A DNA stretch of 64,000 nt from Paenibacillus mucilaginosus 3016 (GTDB lineage Bacteria; Bacillota; Bacilli; Paenibacillales; NBRC-103111), in contig NC_016935.1 in assembly GCF_000250655.1 (NCBI RefSeq), positions 6,280,001 through 6,344,000 of the forward strand, given 5' to 3'. Within the stretch, counting starts at the first letter, position 1; every line of letters starts with the position of its first letter. Below the pieces are notes generated by a model that was not told where the DNA came from, did not search any database, and saw nothing but the letters and a program-made list of their open reading frames with translations. Position numbers and translations under genes: made by a program. Below are positions 47,254 through 55,769 of this stretch, piece after piece.

Positions 47254-47679
47254 GGCCATTCTCTCCAATGTTTAAAATGTATAAAGCGATCATGTCATTT
47301 AGCCTTATCATACGACAAATTGCTCAGGTACGCAATGAATATAAGGCTAGTCCTATGTATATAGTATCAAATCCATCCCAAAAAAGCCAACTGCTCCGGT
47401 TCCCGGCTCTGAGCCCCGAACCCGGACTGGATAAACGGCTGAGGCGTCCTTTGCTAAGAACGATGCGCGTTTATAAGAAATATAAGAGTACAGAGCCGAA
47501 GCGCTGCTGAGATATATGCTCTTATATTTTAAAATAAACATACCGTCCCAAAGCCCTGCTCCGTCCCAGTACTGCGGACGGCAGCACGGGGCTGCATGAG
47601 ACGGTACGTAGGTGCTGCAAGCAGGCGGGCACCCCCGAAGACAAGAACCCGCCTGCGGGACGGCGTTCTTCGGGTTAGG
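47254..47679. other. Intergenic region upstream of ccpA
   Basis: 426 bp holding the ccpA promoter (47307-47335), an 11-bp perfect inverted repeat (AAATATAAGAG at 47478-47488, CTCTTATATTT at 47519-47529), and GC-rich partial hairpins near 47630-47670. I find no credible gene. Confidence 0.5.
47307..47335 (-). promoter_or_regulatory. Sigma-A promoter of ccpA
   Basis: On the minus strand TTGCGT (47335-47330) and TATGAT (47312-47307) are spaced by 17 bp. Confidence 0.65.
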
Positions 47680-48072
47680 TCAAATCCTGTACGGCCAGCG
47701 ACGCCCTCTGACGTCCTGCGCCCAGGCTTCGTCCCCGAGGGACTGCGCCAGCAGCAGAAGATCCAGCAGCTCATTGATCCGCTCCCGGATGATCGACTCC
47801 ACCGGGTCGGACGCCCGGTTCTTCTCGGTCACCTTCACCATCAGGTGGGCCACTTCGCTGATCTCATCGAAGTGCACCTGCTGTTTGCCGGGCTTGCCGC
47901 CCAGTGACCCGATCAGACCCGTAAGCTCGGGCTTGATCTCCGCGAACACTTCGTTGCGGCTGCAGGACTCGCAGGAGAAGATCGGCACGTTCTCGATCTC
48001 CACCTTGTTTTGATACATAACAGTTCGAAGCCGGATGTTCATTTGATTTCCGCATTTACAAAGCTTCTGCAA
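47680..48072 (-). CDS. YgiT-type zinc-finger-like hypothetical protein
   Basis: A 130-aa cytosolic protein. The N-terminus has paired cysteines (LCKCGNQM and FSCESCSRNEVF) about 27 residues apart, as in YgiT-type zinc fingers. A helical acidic C-terminus follows (FDEISEVAHLMVKVTEK, IIRERINELLDLLLLAQSLGDEAW). No HTH such as in MqsA is evident. The TTG start at 48072 (MQKLCKCGNQ) has AAGGAG eight bases upstream. The function is unknown. Confidence 0.65.
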   Translation of the reverse strand: MQKLCKCGNQMNIRLRTVMYQNKVEIENVPIFSCESCSRNEVFAEIKPELTGLIGSLGGKPGKQQVHFDEISEVAHLMVKVTEKNRASDPVESIIRERINELLDLLLLAQSLGDEAWAQDVRGRRWPYRI

Positions 48073-48258
48073 CGATACCACTCCTTTTTGAGACAAAAGC
48101 AGACCTGAGGCAAGCCTCCCGCACCGCATCACATGGGGCTTTGGGCTTGCCGGAAATTACAGATCCCGGAGACGTGCTGAGCGTGCTTGTACGGTCTGTA
48201 ATTTTCACATAGGTAGAATTATTCTACCTGTCCGCCTCTTTCTCCTGCCGGAGGGACG

Positions 48259-48672
48259 TTAGTAATATTTAGCATCCACCGCTCTGGCGTATAACCTCCG
48301 CAGGGGAGGGATATGCAGCAGCGCCATACCGACGGCCGCTCCGATCACATCGTTGCGGAGGTCCATCAGGGACACCGAGCGGCGCGGTACGAAGGACTGG
48401 TGGTACTCGTCGGTAATCCCGTACAGGAAGCAGAGCAGGACAATCCCGAGCATAACCGCCAAGGTAAGACGCTTGGGGCGGAAGGCCCAGACGAACGTCC
48501 AGCTAAGCACCAGGTACGAGATGAAGTGGCCGAAATCAAAGCTCTGCAGCGCCGGCAGCCAGCGGTGCAGCACATCAAGCCAGCCGTCCAGATCGTCCCC
48601 CGTTTTGGAGGAAAAATAATAGATGACGGCCATCCATAGAACGGCCGGCACCCAGCGGATCGCTAGGATCAT
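48259..48672 (-). CDS. VanZ-family membrane protein
   Basis: A 137-aa VanZ-like protein with four hydrophobic segments and the family signatures YYFSSKTG, FGHFISYLVLSW, YGITDEYHQSFVPRRSVSLMDLRNDVIGAAVG. VanZ itself gives low-level teicoplanin resistance, but most VanZ-like proteins are of unknown role. Its ATG overlaps the PfpI stop as ATGA after correction of that gene, so the two are probably coupled. Confidence 0.88.
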   Translation of the reverse strand: MILAIRWVPAVLWMAVIYYFSSKTGDDLDGWLDVLHRWLPALQSFDFGHFISYLVLSWTFVWAFRPKRLTLAVMLGIVLLCFLYGITDEYHQSFVPRRSVSLMDLRNDVIGAAVGMALLHIPPLRRLYARAVDAKYY

Positions 48673-49203
48673 CGATTACGGTACGCGGCGAGCACGTCAA
48701 CGAACGCCTTGCTGAACGCAGGCAGGGTCCGGCGGGCGGCGGCCCGACACGATGTTCCGGTCGACCACGACCTCCTCGTCCACCCAGATCGCTCCCGCAT
48801 TCTCGAGATCGTCCTTGATACCCGGCGTGGAAGTCATCGTATAGCCCTGGCAGATCTTCGCGGAGGCGAGCACCCAGCCGGCATGGCAGATATGCGCGAT
48901 CGGCTTCTGCGCCTCGTGGAATTCCCGCGTCAGGCGCAGGACGGAAGCATAGCGGCGGAGCTTGTCCGGCGCCCATCCGCCCGGGACATACAGGCCGATG
49001 TAATCCTCCGATTTCACTTCATCGATCGCATACTCGGTCGTCAGCGGCACCCCGTATTTGCCGTGATAAACCGTCCCGCTCTTCGGTCCGGCCAGGTGCA
49101 CTTCCGCACCTGCCTCGCGCAGGCGCATCACAGGATACCACATCTCCAGATCTTCAAATTCCTCATCGACAAATGCAAGTACGCGTGTGCCTTTCAATTC
49201 CAT
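48669..49203 (-). CDS. DJ-1/PfpI-family protein (frameshifted near its end)
   Basis: A PfpI-type class I glutamine amidotransferase-like protein, about 177 aa, similar to stress or glycation-linked YraA/PfpI proteins. RVLAFVDEEFEDLEMWYPVMRL carries the conserved Glu, and HICHAGWVLASA holds the nucleophile Cys with His. The frame slips at GGG 48727-48725: removing one base converts the tail to RRPPDLPAFSKAFVDVLAAYRNR, the usual family ending, and places the stop over the vanZ ATG. The start at 49203 follows GAAGGAG. Probably a sequence error. Confidence 0.85.
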
Positions 49204-49247
49204 GGTTCCCCACTCCTTCTATCGTTATGAATGTGCAGCAAGTTCTT

Positions 49248-51143
49248 TCAGCAGTACTCGCCGGCCGGATACGGCGGCGGGACGGGGGCCTTCGGTTCTT
49301 CCTTCTGCCCTTCCCCCGCGCCCTTGAAGGACGGCGCAGAGCCCGGAGCCCCGGAATCCGGCGCTTGTGCTGCGTTCCCCGCAGCGGACGGCCCGCTGTC
49401 CGTCTCCGCCTCTTCCCCGGCAAGCCCGGATTTCATGTACCGGCCCAGCACCTCCGTCACGGCGGCGCTGCTCGGACATGGCGCAAGCTCCCGCCAGATC
49501 TGGGGCCCGTCGCTGCCGCGGCTCTGCAGCAGCGAATTCTTCACCTTCAGGATCGACTGGACCGACATGCTCAGCTCGGTGATGCCGAGCGCCAGCCAGA
49601 TCGGCAGTGCCCGGATGTCCCCGGCCAGCTCGCCGCAGACGCTGACATGCGTGCCGTGCAGCCGCGCATTGTCGGCCGTCAACTTCAACATACGCAGCAC
49701 TGCCGGATGAAACGGATCGTAGAGATGCGCCACCTGCTCGTTCATCCGGTCCACAGCCAGCACGTATTGAACGAGATCGTTGGTGCCGATACTGAAGAAG
49801 TCCACTTCCTGGGCGAGCAGCTCCGAGATCATGACGGCGGCGGGCAGCTCGATCATGATGCCGACCTCAATGTCCGGCCGATACGGAAGGCCCTCCTGGT
49901 CGAGCTCCCGCTTCGCTTCGTCCAGGACGAGATTGGCGCGGCGCAGTTCGTCCAGGGACGAAATCATCGGATACATGATTTTGATCCGGCCGTAGTGGCT
50001 TGCCCGCAGAATGGCACGCAGCTGCGTCTTGAACAGATCGGTGCGGTCGAGCGAGATGCGGATCGCCCGGTAGCCGAGTGACGGGTTCTCCTCCTCCGGC
50101 AGCGCCAGGTAGTCGAGATTCTTGTCGCCGCCGACATCGAGTGTCCGGATCACGACCGGCCGGCCGTTCAGGCGCTCCGCCACCTCGCGGTAGACCGCAT
50201 ACTGCTCTTCCTCGAGCGGGAAGGTGCTGCGGTCCATATACAGGAACTCCGTGCGGAAAAGCCCCACGCCCGAAGCGTTGCTGCCCATGACGTGCGCAAG
50301 CTCCTTCACCGACGAAATGTTCGCCGCGAGGTTCACCTGCACCCCGTCCCGGGTACGGCTCGGCAGGTGGGCCAGCTTCTGCAGGCTCTCCTGCATCGCA
50401 TTCCAGTTCGCCTTCCGGGCTTTGTACCGCTCGACGACAGGCTCGCCCGGATTCACATACACAATGCCCTCATCCCCGTCGATGATCAGGTAATCCCCGG
50501 TCTGGATCGGGGAAGCCAGCTTGCCCTCCAGGCCGAGGACATAAGGCACCCCCATCGCCCTCGCCATGATGGCCACGTGGGAAGTCTTGCCTCCGAGCAT
50601 CGTGACCACGCCGAGCGCCTGGTTGACATCCAGGTGCACCATCTGCGAAGGCTGCAGCTCCTTGGCCACGAGCACATACGGCTGATCCTTCGGCGGCAGC
50701 GTCTCCTCCAGCGCGCCGAGCAGATGCTTCAGCAGGCGGTTGCCGACGTCCTTGATGTCGAGCGCCCTTTCCTTCATATACGTATCGTCGAGAAGATCGA
50801 ACATGTTCACGAACTTCTCGATCGCTTCCTTGACGGCCACCTCGGCCGCTTTATACTGTCTCTGCATGATGCCCTGCACCTCGCTCATGAAGATGGGATC
50901 TTCAAGAATCGCAAGATGGGCGTCGAAGATCTGGGTCTGCTCCTCGCCAAGCACGCTGACGAATTCCTGCTTGATCTGTTCGATCTCGCTCTTCGAATGG
51001 CGGATGCCGTCGTAGAGCCTCTCGAATTCATAGGCAAGATCCGTCACGTCAATCAGCTTATCGGGGAAGTCCCACTCCCAGGTCGGAATGACGAAGGCTT
51101 TGCCCATCGCGATGCCCGGTGATGCTCCGATTCCTTCAACCAT
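49248..51143 (-). CDS. ptsI: PTS enzyme I with C-terminal extension
   Basis: A 631-aa phosphoenolpyruvate-protein phosphotransferase that phosphorylates HPr. The swivelling domain has the active His in GGKTSHVAIMARAMGVP. The PEP-binding TIM barrel has GVGLFRTEFLYMDR, MIELPAA, FFSIGTNDL and the catalytic Cys in VCGELAGD. About 55 extra residues follow the normal end (after VTEVLGRYMKSGL); they are rich in Pro, Ala, Gly and Glu and probably disordered, ending EYC. The ATG at 51143 lies 8 bp inside the end of the EIICBA gene. No ptsH is adjacent. Confidence 0.94.
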   Translation of the reverse strand: MVEGIGASPGIAMGKAFVIPTWEWDFPDKLIDVTDLAYEFERLYDGIRHSKSEIEQIKQEFVSVLGEEQTQIFDAHLAILEDPIFMSEVQGIMQRQYKAAEVAVKEAIEKFVNMFDLLDDTYMKERALDIKDVGNRLLKHLLGALEETLPPKDQPYVLVAKELQPSQMVHLDVNQALGVVTMLGGKTSHVAIMARAMGVPYVLGLEGKLASPIQTGDYLIIDGDEGIVYVNPGEPVVERYKARKANWNAMQESLQKLAHLPSRTRDGVQVNLAANISSVKELAHVMGSNASGVGLFRTEFLYMDRSTFPLEEEQYAVYREVAERLNGRPVVIRTLDVGGDKNLDYLALPEEENPSLGYRAIRISLDRTDLFKTQLRAILRASHYGRIKIMYPMISSLDELRRANLVLDEAKRELDQEGLPYRPDIEVGIMIELPAAVMISELLAQEVDFFSIGTNDLVQYVLAVDRMNEQVAHLYDPFHPAVLRMLKLTADNARLHGTHVSVCGELAGDIRALPIWLALGITELSMSVQSILKVKNSLLQSRGSDGPQIWRELAPCPSSAAVTEVLGRYMKSGLAGEEAETDSGPSAAGNAAQAPDSGAPGSAPSFKGAGEGQKEEPKAPVPPPYPAGEYC

Positions 51144-53025
51144 GCGCTTTCCCTCCCCCTGCCTCGGCGTTCTTCAGCACGACAGACATCACGGAAGCCT
51201 GTCCTTTTTTGACGGCCTTGAACGGAGCGAAGCTCCAGGACTTGACCGCTTCCACGTTCGTGATCAGCATCGGCGTGGCAAGCGACTTGCAGTTGTTCTT
51301 GACCTTCTGAAGATTGAATCGAATAAGCAGCTGTCCCGCCTCCACCTGGTCGCCTTCTTTCACATGGGACGTAAAATATTTGCCCTGCAGGCCGGCCGTA
51401 TCGATCCCGATATGCAGCAGCACCTGCAGCCCCTGCTCCGTCTCGATCCCGAGCGCGTGCAGCGTCGGATACAAGTGCATGATCCGGCCCGAAACCGGAG
51501 CCACCAGCTCGCCTTTCTCGGGAAGGAACGCGACGCCGTTGCCCACAAGCTTCCCGGCGAAGATCTTATCCGGCACCTCTTCTAGTGGAATCATACGTCC
51601 CTGCATCGGAGATGAGAACATCACCTGCTGAATATCTTTGCCGCGCGCCTTGATGATCTCCTCGCGGATGAGCTCCGAGTAGGTCCCGAACACGACCTGC
51701 ACGTTGCCTCCGCCGAGCCGGATGACGCCCGCCGCCCCCAGGTGCTTCAGCGCAGCGATGTCCATCTGGCGGTCGTTCACCAGCGTAAGACGCAGGCGGG
51801 TGATGCACGCTTCGATGTTCTTGATGTTCTCCTTGCCTCCCAGCGCCTGAAGAATCAGCGGAGAGCGGTACGGAATATCCCCGGCCCACTCTTCCAGCTG
51901 GGAGCCTTCCTCGCGCCCCGGCGTCGGCAGCCGGAAGCGGCGGATCGCCCACCGGAACAGGCCGTAATACACAAGCCCGTAGGCTAGGCCGATCGGCAGC
52001 AGCAGCAGCCCGTTCTTCGCCAGGTGCAGGTTGATCAGGTAGTCGATCGCCCCGGCCGAGTAGGAGAACCCATGGTGAATGTCAAGCGCATACGCAATCC
52101 ACATGGCCAGCCCCGACAGCAGGGCATGAACGACGAAAAGGTACGGCGCAACGAACAGGAATGCGAACTCGATCGGCTCCGTCACACCGGTCAGGAAACA
52201 GGCGAAGGCCGCCGTCAGGAAGGTCGTCCGGATCTTCGGCTTGAGGTCCTCCCTCGCCTCCTGAATGATCGCCAGCGCAATGGCCGGCAGAGCGAACATC
52301 ATGATCGGGTACAGCCCGGCCATATAGATCCCCGCCGACGGGTCGCCGGCGAAGAAGCGCGGCAGATCGCCGAAGACCGGCACGCCCTGCGGCTCATAAG
52401 CCCCCAGCTGGAACCAGAAGAAATTATTGAATACATGATGAAGTCCCGAGGGTACGAGCAGCCTGTGAATAATGCCGTAGAGGAACGTACCGAAACCGCC
52501 CAGTCCGAGAATAAAATCGGTCAGCGCCTGCATCCCGTTCTCGAGCAGCGGACCGATCTCCAGCGTGAGCAGAACGAGCAGGAAGATCGCCAGGCCCATA
52601 AACAGCGGAACCAGCCGCGGCCCGCCGAAAAATTGAATCGATTCCGGCAGCTGAATATGCTTCACCCGGTGATAAATGACGGCGGCGATCAGGCCGATCA
52701 GAATGCCGCCCGGCACCCCGAGCTGGAACGACTCGCCGAGATAGCGCTGCAGCGATTCGGAGAACATATAGTGGCCGATGAGGGCCGACATGCCGGCAAT
52801 GCCCGCGCTTTCCGTCAAGCCCAGCGCGACACCCACCGCAAAGATCAGCGGCAAATACGTAAAAATGCTGCCGCCCAGCAGCAGCAGAATCTCACCGATC
52901 CGGGGCAGTCCGGCCTCTTGCCAAGGCAGCGTTCCCAGACGCAGCAAAATCGCCGCCACGGGCAGCGTAATGGTCGGCAGCATGAGCGACCGGCCAAGCT
53001 GCTGCAAATTCCCCATCCAGTTCAA
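51136..53025 (-). CDS. PTS EIICBA permease, N-acetylglucosamine/glucose family
   Basis: A 629-aa sugar transporter-kinase. EIIC (1-370) has about ten membrane segments and features of the GlcNAc branch (LQQLGRSLMLPTITLPVAAILLRLG, SGLHHVFNNFFWFQLG, FFAGDPSAGIYMAGLYPIMMF). EIIB (about 400-470) carries the phospho-Cys in IEACITRLRL. EIIA (about 490-629) carries the phospho-His in VLLHIGIDT. The substrate is probably N-acetylglucosamine (NagP-like), with glucose an alternative. The TTG start at 53025 follows GGGGGA at good spacing; ATG 53016 is an alternative. It is the first gene of an operon with ptsI. Confidence 0.92.
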   Translation of the reverse strand: MNWMGNLQQLGRSLMLPTITLPVAAILLRLGTLPWQEAGLPRIGEILLLLGGSIFTYLPLIFAVGVALGLTESAGIAGMSALIGHYMFSESLQRYLGESFQLGVPGGILIGLIAAVIYHRVKHIQLPESIQFFGGPRLVPLFMGLAIFLLVLLTLEIGPLLENGMQALTDFILGLGGFGTFLYGIIHRLLVPSGLHHVFNNFFWFQLGAYEPQGVPVFGDLPRFFAGDPSAGIYMAGLYPIMMFALPAIALAIIQEAREDLKPKIRTTFLTAAFACFLTGVTEPIEFAFLFVAPYLFVVHALLSGLAMWIAYALDIHHGFSYSAGAIDYLINLHLAKNGLLLLPIGLAYGLVYYGLFRWAIRRFRLPTPGREEGSQLEEWAGDIPYRSPLILQALGGKENIKNIEACITRLRLTLVNDRQMDIAALKHLGAAGVIRLGGGNVQVVFGTYSELIREEIIKARGKDIQQVMFSSPMQGRMIPLEEVPDKIFAGKLVGNGVAFLPEKGELVAPVSGRIMHLYPTLHALGIETEQGLQVLLHIGIDTAGLQGKYFTSHVKEGDQVEAGQLLIRFNLQKVKNNCKSLATPMLITNVEAVKSWSFAPFKAVKKGQASVMSVVLKNAEAGGGKAHG

Positions 53026-53172
53026 ACAGGCCGTTCCCCCTTTCCTATTACGATGGTAAGGCCCCGCGCCTTTTTTGTCAAACCGTTGTATGCGCTTGAA
53101 TGATCGCCGGGGAGGTCCCTGAAACGACAAAAAAGACGGGCTCTGCGCCCGCCTTCCTGTTGAAATGGCAGA

Positions 53173-53520
53173 TTAGAATTGGTAACGGTTGAAGCTTTGT
53201 GCGCCCATGCCGAACTGGCTTTGAGCCGGCTGGCTGGAATCCTCGCGCAGGTAAGAGTCATGGCCCGGCTGGTTGCCGCGGTAGTTCGCCGTGTGGTACG
53301 CTTGCGGGCTTTGGAACTGGTTGTACTGGGACTGCGAAGAAGCAGCACCGAAGGAGCTCAGCGAGGATGCGCCGAACTGGTTTTGTTGGCCCAGGGACTG
53401 GTTGTACTGGGACTGCACATAGCCTACCGGCTGGTATTTGGTTTCCAGGCCGCGGTACTGGGACGATGCTTGACCAAAGTTGTTTTGGAAGCTGTTTTGA
53501 AAACCTTGTTGGTTGTACAT
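53173..53520 (-). CDS. Gln/Asn/Tyr/Ser-rich low-complexity protein
   Basis: A 115-aa hydrophilic protein dominated by Q, S, N, Y, F and G, with no hydrophobic core and few acidic residues. SQYNQ/QSQYNQF-like units recur several times (YVQSQYNQSLGQQNQFG, SSQSQYNQFQSP). The composition resembles prion-like or spore/coat-associated low-complexity proteins, but I recognise no family. The ATG at 53520 has a perfect AAGGAGG. The ribosome binding site is one arm of a 15-bp inverted repeat in the leader. Confidence 0.75.
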   Translation of the reverse strand: MYNQQGFQNSFQNNFGQASSQYRGLETKYQPVGYVQSQYNQSLGQQNQFGASSLSSFGAASSQSQYNQFQSPQAYHTANYRGNQPGHDSYLREDSSQPAQSQFGMGAQSFNRYQF

Positions 53521-53521
53521 G

Positions 53522-53623
53522 AAAAAATCCTCCTTGGATTTCAATTCAAAAGTCTTCCGGTGCAGCCCTTATGGACCCGCCCTTTCCAGAAGCCTTTCTT
53601 ATTGTCTTCAAGGAGGATTTTTT
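53522..53623 (-). repeat. Inverted repeat covering the ribosome binding site of the Q/N-rich gene
   Basis: AAAAAATCCTCCTTG (53522-53536) and CAAGGAGGATTTTTT (53609-53623) are perfect reverse complements, 15 bp, 72 bp apart. On the minus-strand mRNA the upstream arm can pair with the Shine-Dalgarno region of the Q/N-rich gene. Confidence 0.85.
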
Positions 53624-53660
53624 TTATGACACTACTTTGGGTATAAAGTGCACTTTCATG

Positions 53661-53697
53661 AAAAAAATTCTGCCGGCGCTTATTTTTTAGCGCCGGC
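53661..53697 (-). terminator. Terminator overlapping the end of thiE
   Basis: GCCGGCGCT pairs with AGCGCCGGC, followed by AGAATTTTTTT on the minus strand. The thiE stop codon (53689-53687) lies in the loop. Confidence 0.9.
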
Positions 53698-54331
53698 GGC
53701 AAACATCGGCCAGACCGCGGGCGGCGGACTGCGGGTCGCTCTGCCGCGTGATGGCCGAGATGACGGCCACGCCCTGAGCCCCGGACGCCAGAACCGGAGC
53801 CGCATTGCCCTGATGAATGCCGCCGATCCCGACGAGCGGCAGCTGCGGCCAGCGGGAGCGGATTCGGGCGATGAGGTCCGTGCCGATCGCTTCCCCCGCA
53901 TCCTTCTTGCTTGCGGTCGCATAGACCGGACCCACGCCCAGGTAATCGGCCCCCTGCGCCACAGCCCACTCCGCTTCTTCCATGGTGCCGGCCGAGACGC
54001 CGATGATCGCGTCCGGGCCGAGCAGCCGCCGGGCTTCCTGTGCGGGCAGGTCATCCTGCCCGACATGGACGCCGTCGGCTTCGAGCAGCAGCGCCAGATC
54101 CGCCCGGTCGTTGACGACGAACGGAATGCCGGCGCTGCGGCACAGCTCGCGGATCTCTCGGCCGGCCGGCAGCACATCGCGCAGCTGGGCCTGCTTGTCG
54201 CGCAGCTGAACCAGCGTCACGCCGCCCGCGACCGCCGCGCGGACGATCTCGGCTGCGGAGCGGTGTTCATAGCCCGCCGTATCCGTGACGAGATAGACGG
54301 ACAAGGTGTCATGCAGTGATGAACGGTACAA
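53687..54331 (-). CDS. thiE: Thiamine-phosphate synthase
   Basis: A 214-aa TIM-barrel enzyme joining the pyrimidine and thiazole phosphates to make thiamine phosphate. VYLVTD, TLVQLRDK (usually REK), VVNDRADLALLLEADGVHVGQDD, GVSAGTMEEAEWA, ADYLGVGPVYAT and LVGIGGI are the family motifs. The TTG start at 54331 lies just after the stop of the CoA-binding gene with GGGGGGAAG upstream. No TPP riboswitch or other thi genes are in view. Confidence 0.92.
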   Translation of the reverse strand: MYRSSLHDTLSVYLVTDTAGYEHRSAAEIVRAAVAGGVTLVQLRDKQAQLRDVLPAGREIRELCRSAGIPFVVNDRADLALLLEADGVHVGQDDLPAQEARRLLGPDAIIGVSAGTMEEAEWAVAQGADYLGVGPVYATASKKDAGEAIGTDLIARIRSRWPQLPLVGIGGIHQGNAAPVLASGAQGVAVISAITRQSDPQSAARGLADVCRRR

Positions 54332-54332
54332 C

Positions 54333-54761
54333 TTACTTCCCCCCGGGCAGCAGGATCGAATCTTCCACCTTGATGCAGCGGTCCATGATGACCTCAAGGC
54401 CCGCATCCGCCGCGATCCGCGCCGCTTCATCATTGGATATGCCAAGCTGCAGCCACAGTACCTTGGCCTTGATCGCAGCGGCTTCTTCGGCCACAGGCAC
54501 CGTCTGTTCGCTGCGGCGGAACACATTCACAATATCGACGGGCTCCGGAATGTCCGTGAGGGACGCGTAGCACGTTTCGCCGAGAATCGTTCCCTGGACC
54601 GTCGGATTCACGGGAATGATGCGGTACCCCTTCTTCTGCATCGCTTCCGACACCATATAGGACACGCGGTCCGGCTTGTCGGACAGGCCTACGACGGCAA
54701 TCGTGTTCGAGCTCTTCAAAATCTCCTTGATGCGCTCACGGGTAGGATTCTCGAATGCCAT
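54333..54761 (-). CDS. CoA-binding domain protein (YccU family)
   Basis: A 142-aa Rossmann-fold CoA-binding protein, similar to E. coli YccU. NTIAVVGLSDKPDRVSYMVSEAMQKKGYRIIPVNP is the nucleotide-binding start; VDIVNVFRRSE and LWLQLGISNDEAARIAADAGLEVIMDRCIKVE complete the family pattern. The ATG at 54761 follows AAAGGAG. The TAA stop overlaps the thiE start region by one base, suggesting co-translation. Confidence 0.92.
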   Translation of the reverse strand: MAFENPTRERIKEILKSSNTIAVVGLSDKPDRVSYMVSEAMQKKGYRIIPVNPTVQGTILGETCYASLTDIPEPVDIVNVFRRSEQTVPVAEEAAAIKAKVLWLQLGISNDEAARIAADAGLEVIMDRCIKVEDSILLPGGK

Positions 54762-54815
54762 GGTACACACACTCCTTTGGGCCCCAGGGCCTTGGTATGA
54801 ATTACTGCACTGAAC

Positions 54816-55661
54816 TTAAGACTTCGAATAGCTGATCGCCTGCCGGCCCATGGCTTCCCAGGTGGCCAGAAACTGCTGTTTGTTGATCGCCTTCTTCTTC
54901 AGGCCGGACAGCGGATCATTAATGTACACATGCCGCTCATCGAACCCTACAAGCAGGACAGCGTGTTCCATGAACGTCGTCTTGATCGGGCCGACGGGCG
55001 TATCCCATACGCTCCACTTCTGCGGCACCTTGAAGTCGATCGTCGTCCATACAACGACAGGAACGCCGCTGAGCAGCTGCTGCTCGATCACGTGGAACGG
55101 CTCGCGGGTCAGGTCGACAGCTGTCGGAATGTATTGGCGGGCCAGCTCGAACAGGGCCGTGTGGTAGATGCCGAAGCCTTTGCTCTTCCCCGTGATGTCA
55201 CCGACGAATCCGGTATTCGGATTGCCCCAGTAAGCTACCGTGCCGTTGGCATTGTAAGTAATCGGGGTCGTATCGCGCTTCATCTCCGGCAGGAGCTCCA
55301 TCTTCGTCTTCTGTACGCCGTAATACTGCAGAAGCATCGTCAGGGAAGTCAGCTCGCAGCCGGAGGGAAGCTCGGGCAGCTGCCGGATGATCGGGGCGTC
55401 GAGCATCGCACTTGCCGGAGCACCGGCCGGTGCCGCGGCAGGCGGTGGAGCCTGATCTGCAGGTACGGTCTGCCCGGCAGCCGCAGCCGGCTGGGCGGCT
55501 GCGGTCACCTCCGCTGCCGTGGAAGCCGGCACAATCACCGACGCTTCCACCTCGGCCCTTACGGAGATTTTATCGTATAGCAGGATGGAGAATACCCCGC
55601 TTGCAAATAAAAGTCCCGCGATGAGGAACATCCCCATCGTGACCTGAAGCCCTTTCCACAT
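54816..55661 (-). CDS. Secreted or anchored C39-like cysteine peptidase
   Basis: About 281 aa. One N-terminal hydrophobic helix (signal anchor, about 5-30) and an Ala/Pro-rich linker (about 45-90) precede a peptidase_C39_2-type domain. Catalytic Cys is in LPSGCELTSLTMLLQYYG, His in MEHAVLLVGFD, and an Asp/Asn in YINDPLSG. Family members are extracellular papain-like enzymes of unknown substrate. There is no ABC transporter nearby, so it is not a bacteriocin exporter. The start is uncertain: ATG 55661 or upstream GTG 55679 or 55688. Confidence 0.85.
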   Translation of the reverse strand: MWKGLQVTMGMFLIAGLLFASGVFSILLYDKISVRAEVEASVIVPASTAAEVTAAAQPAAAAGQTVPADQAPPPAAAPAGAPASAMLDAPIIRQLPELPSGCELTSLTMLLQYYGVQKTKMELLPEMKRDTTPITYNANGTVAYWGNPNTGFVGDITGKSKGFGIYHTALFELARQYIPTAVDLTREPFHVIEQQLLSGVPVVVWTTIDFKVPQKWSVWDTPVGPIKTTFMEHAVLLVGFDERHVYINDPLSGLKKKAINKQQFLATWEAMGRQAISYSKS

Positions 55662-55769
55662 GATTACCGCTGCCTTCACAGCCTGCACCGCCCTTCCGGT
55701 TGTAGATTCTAAGATGAGAGGAGGAAGATCTGCCGGCCGGCTTCTGCCCGCACCTTCTGCTGTCCTGCC

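Noticed and set aside
53618-53643. Tiny plus-strand frame MTLLWV behind AAGGAGG
   Set aside because: The Shine-Dalgarno is simply the complementary arm of the inverted repeat, and nothing downstream on the plus strand would need a leader peptide.
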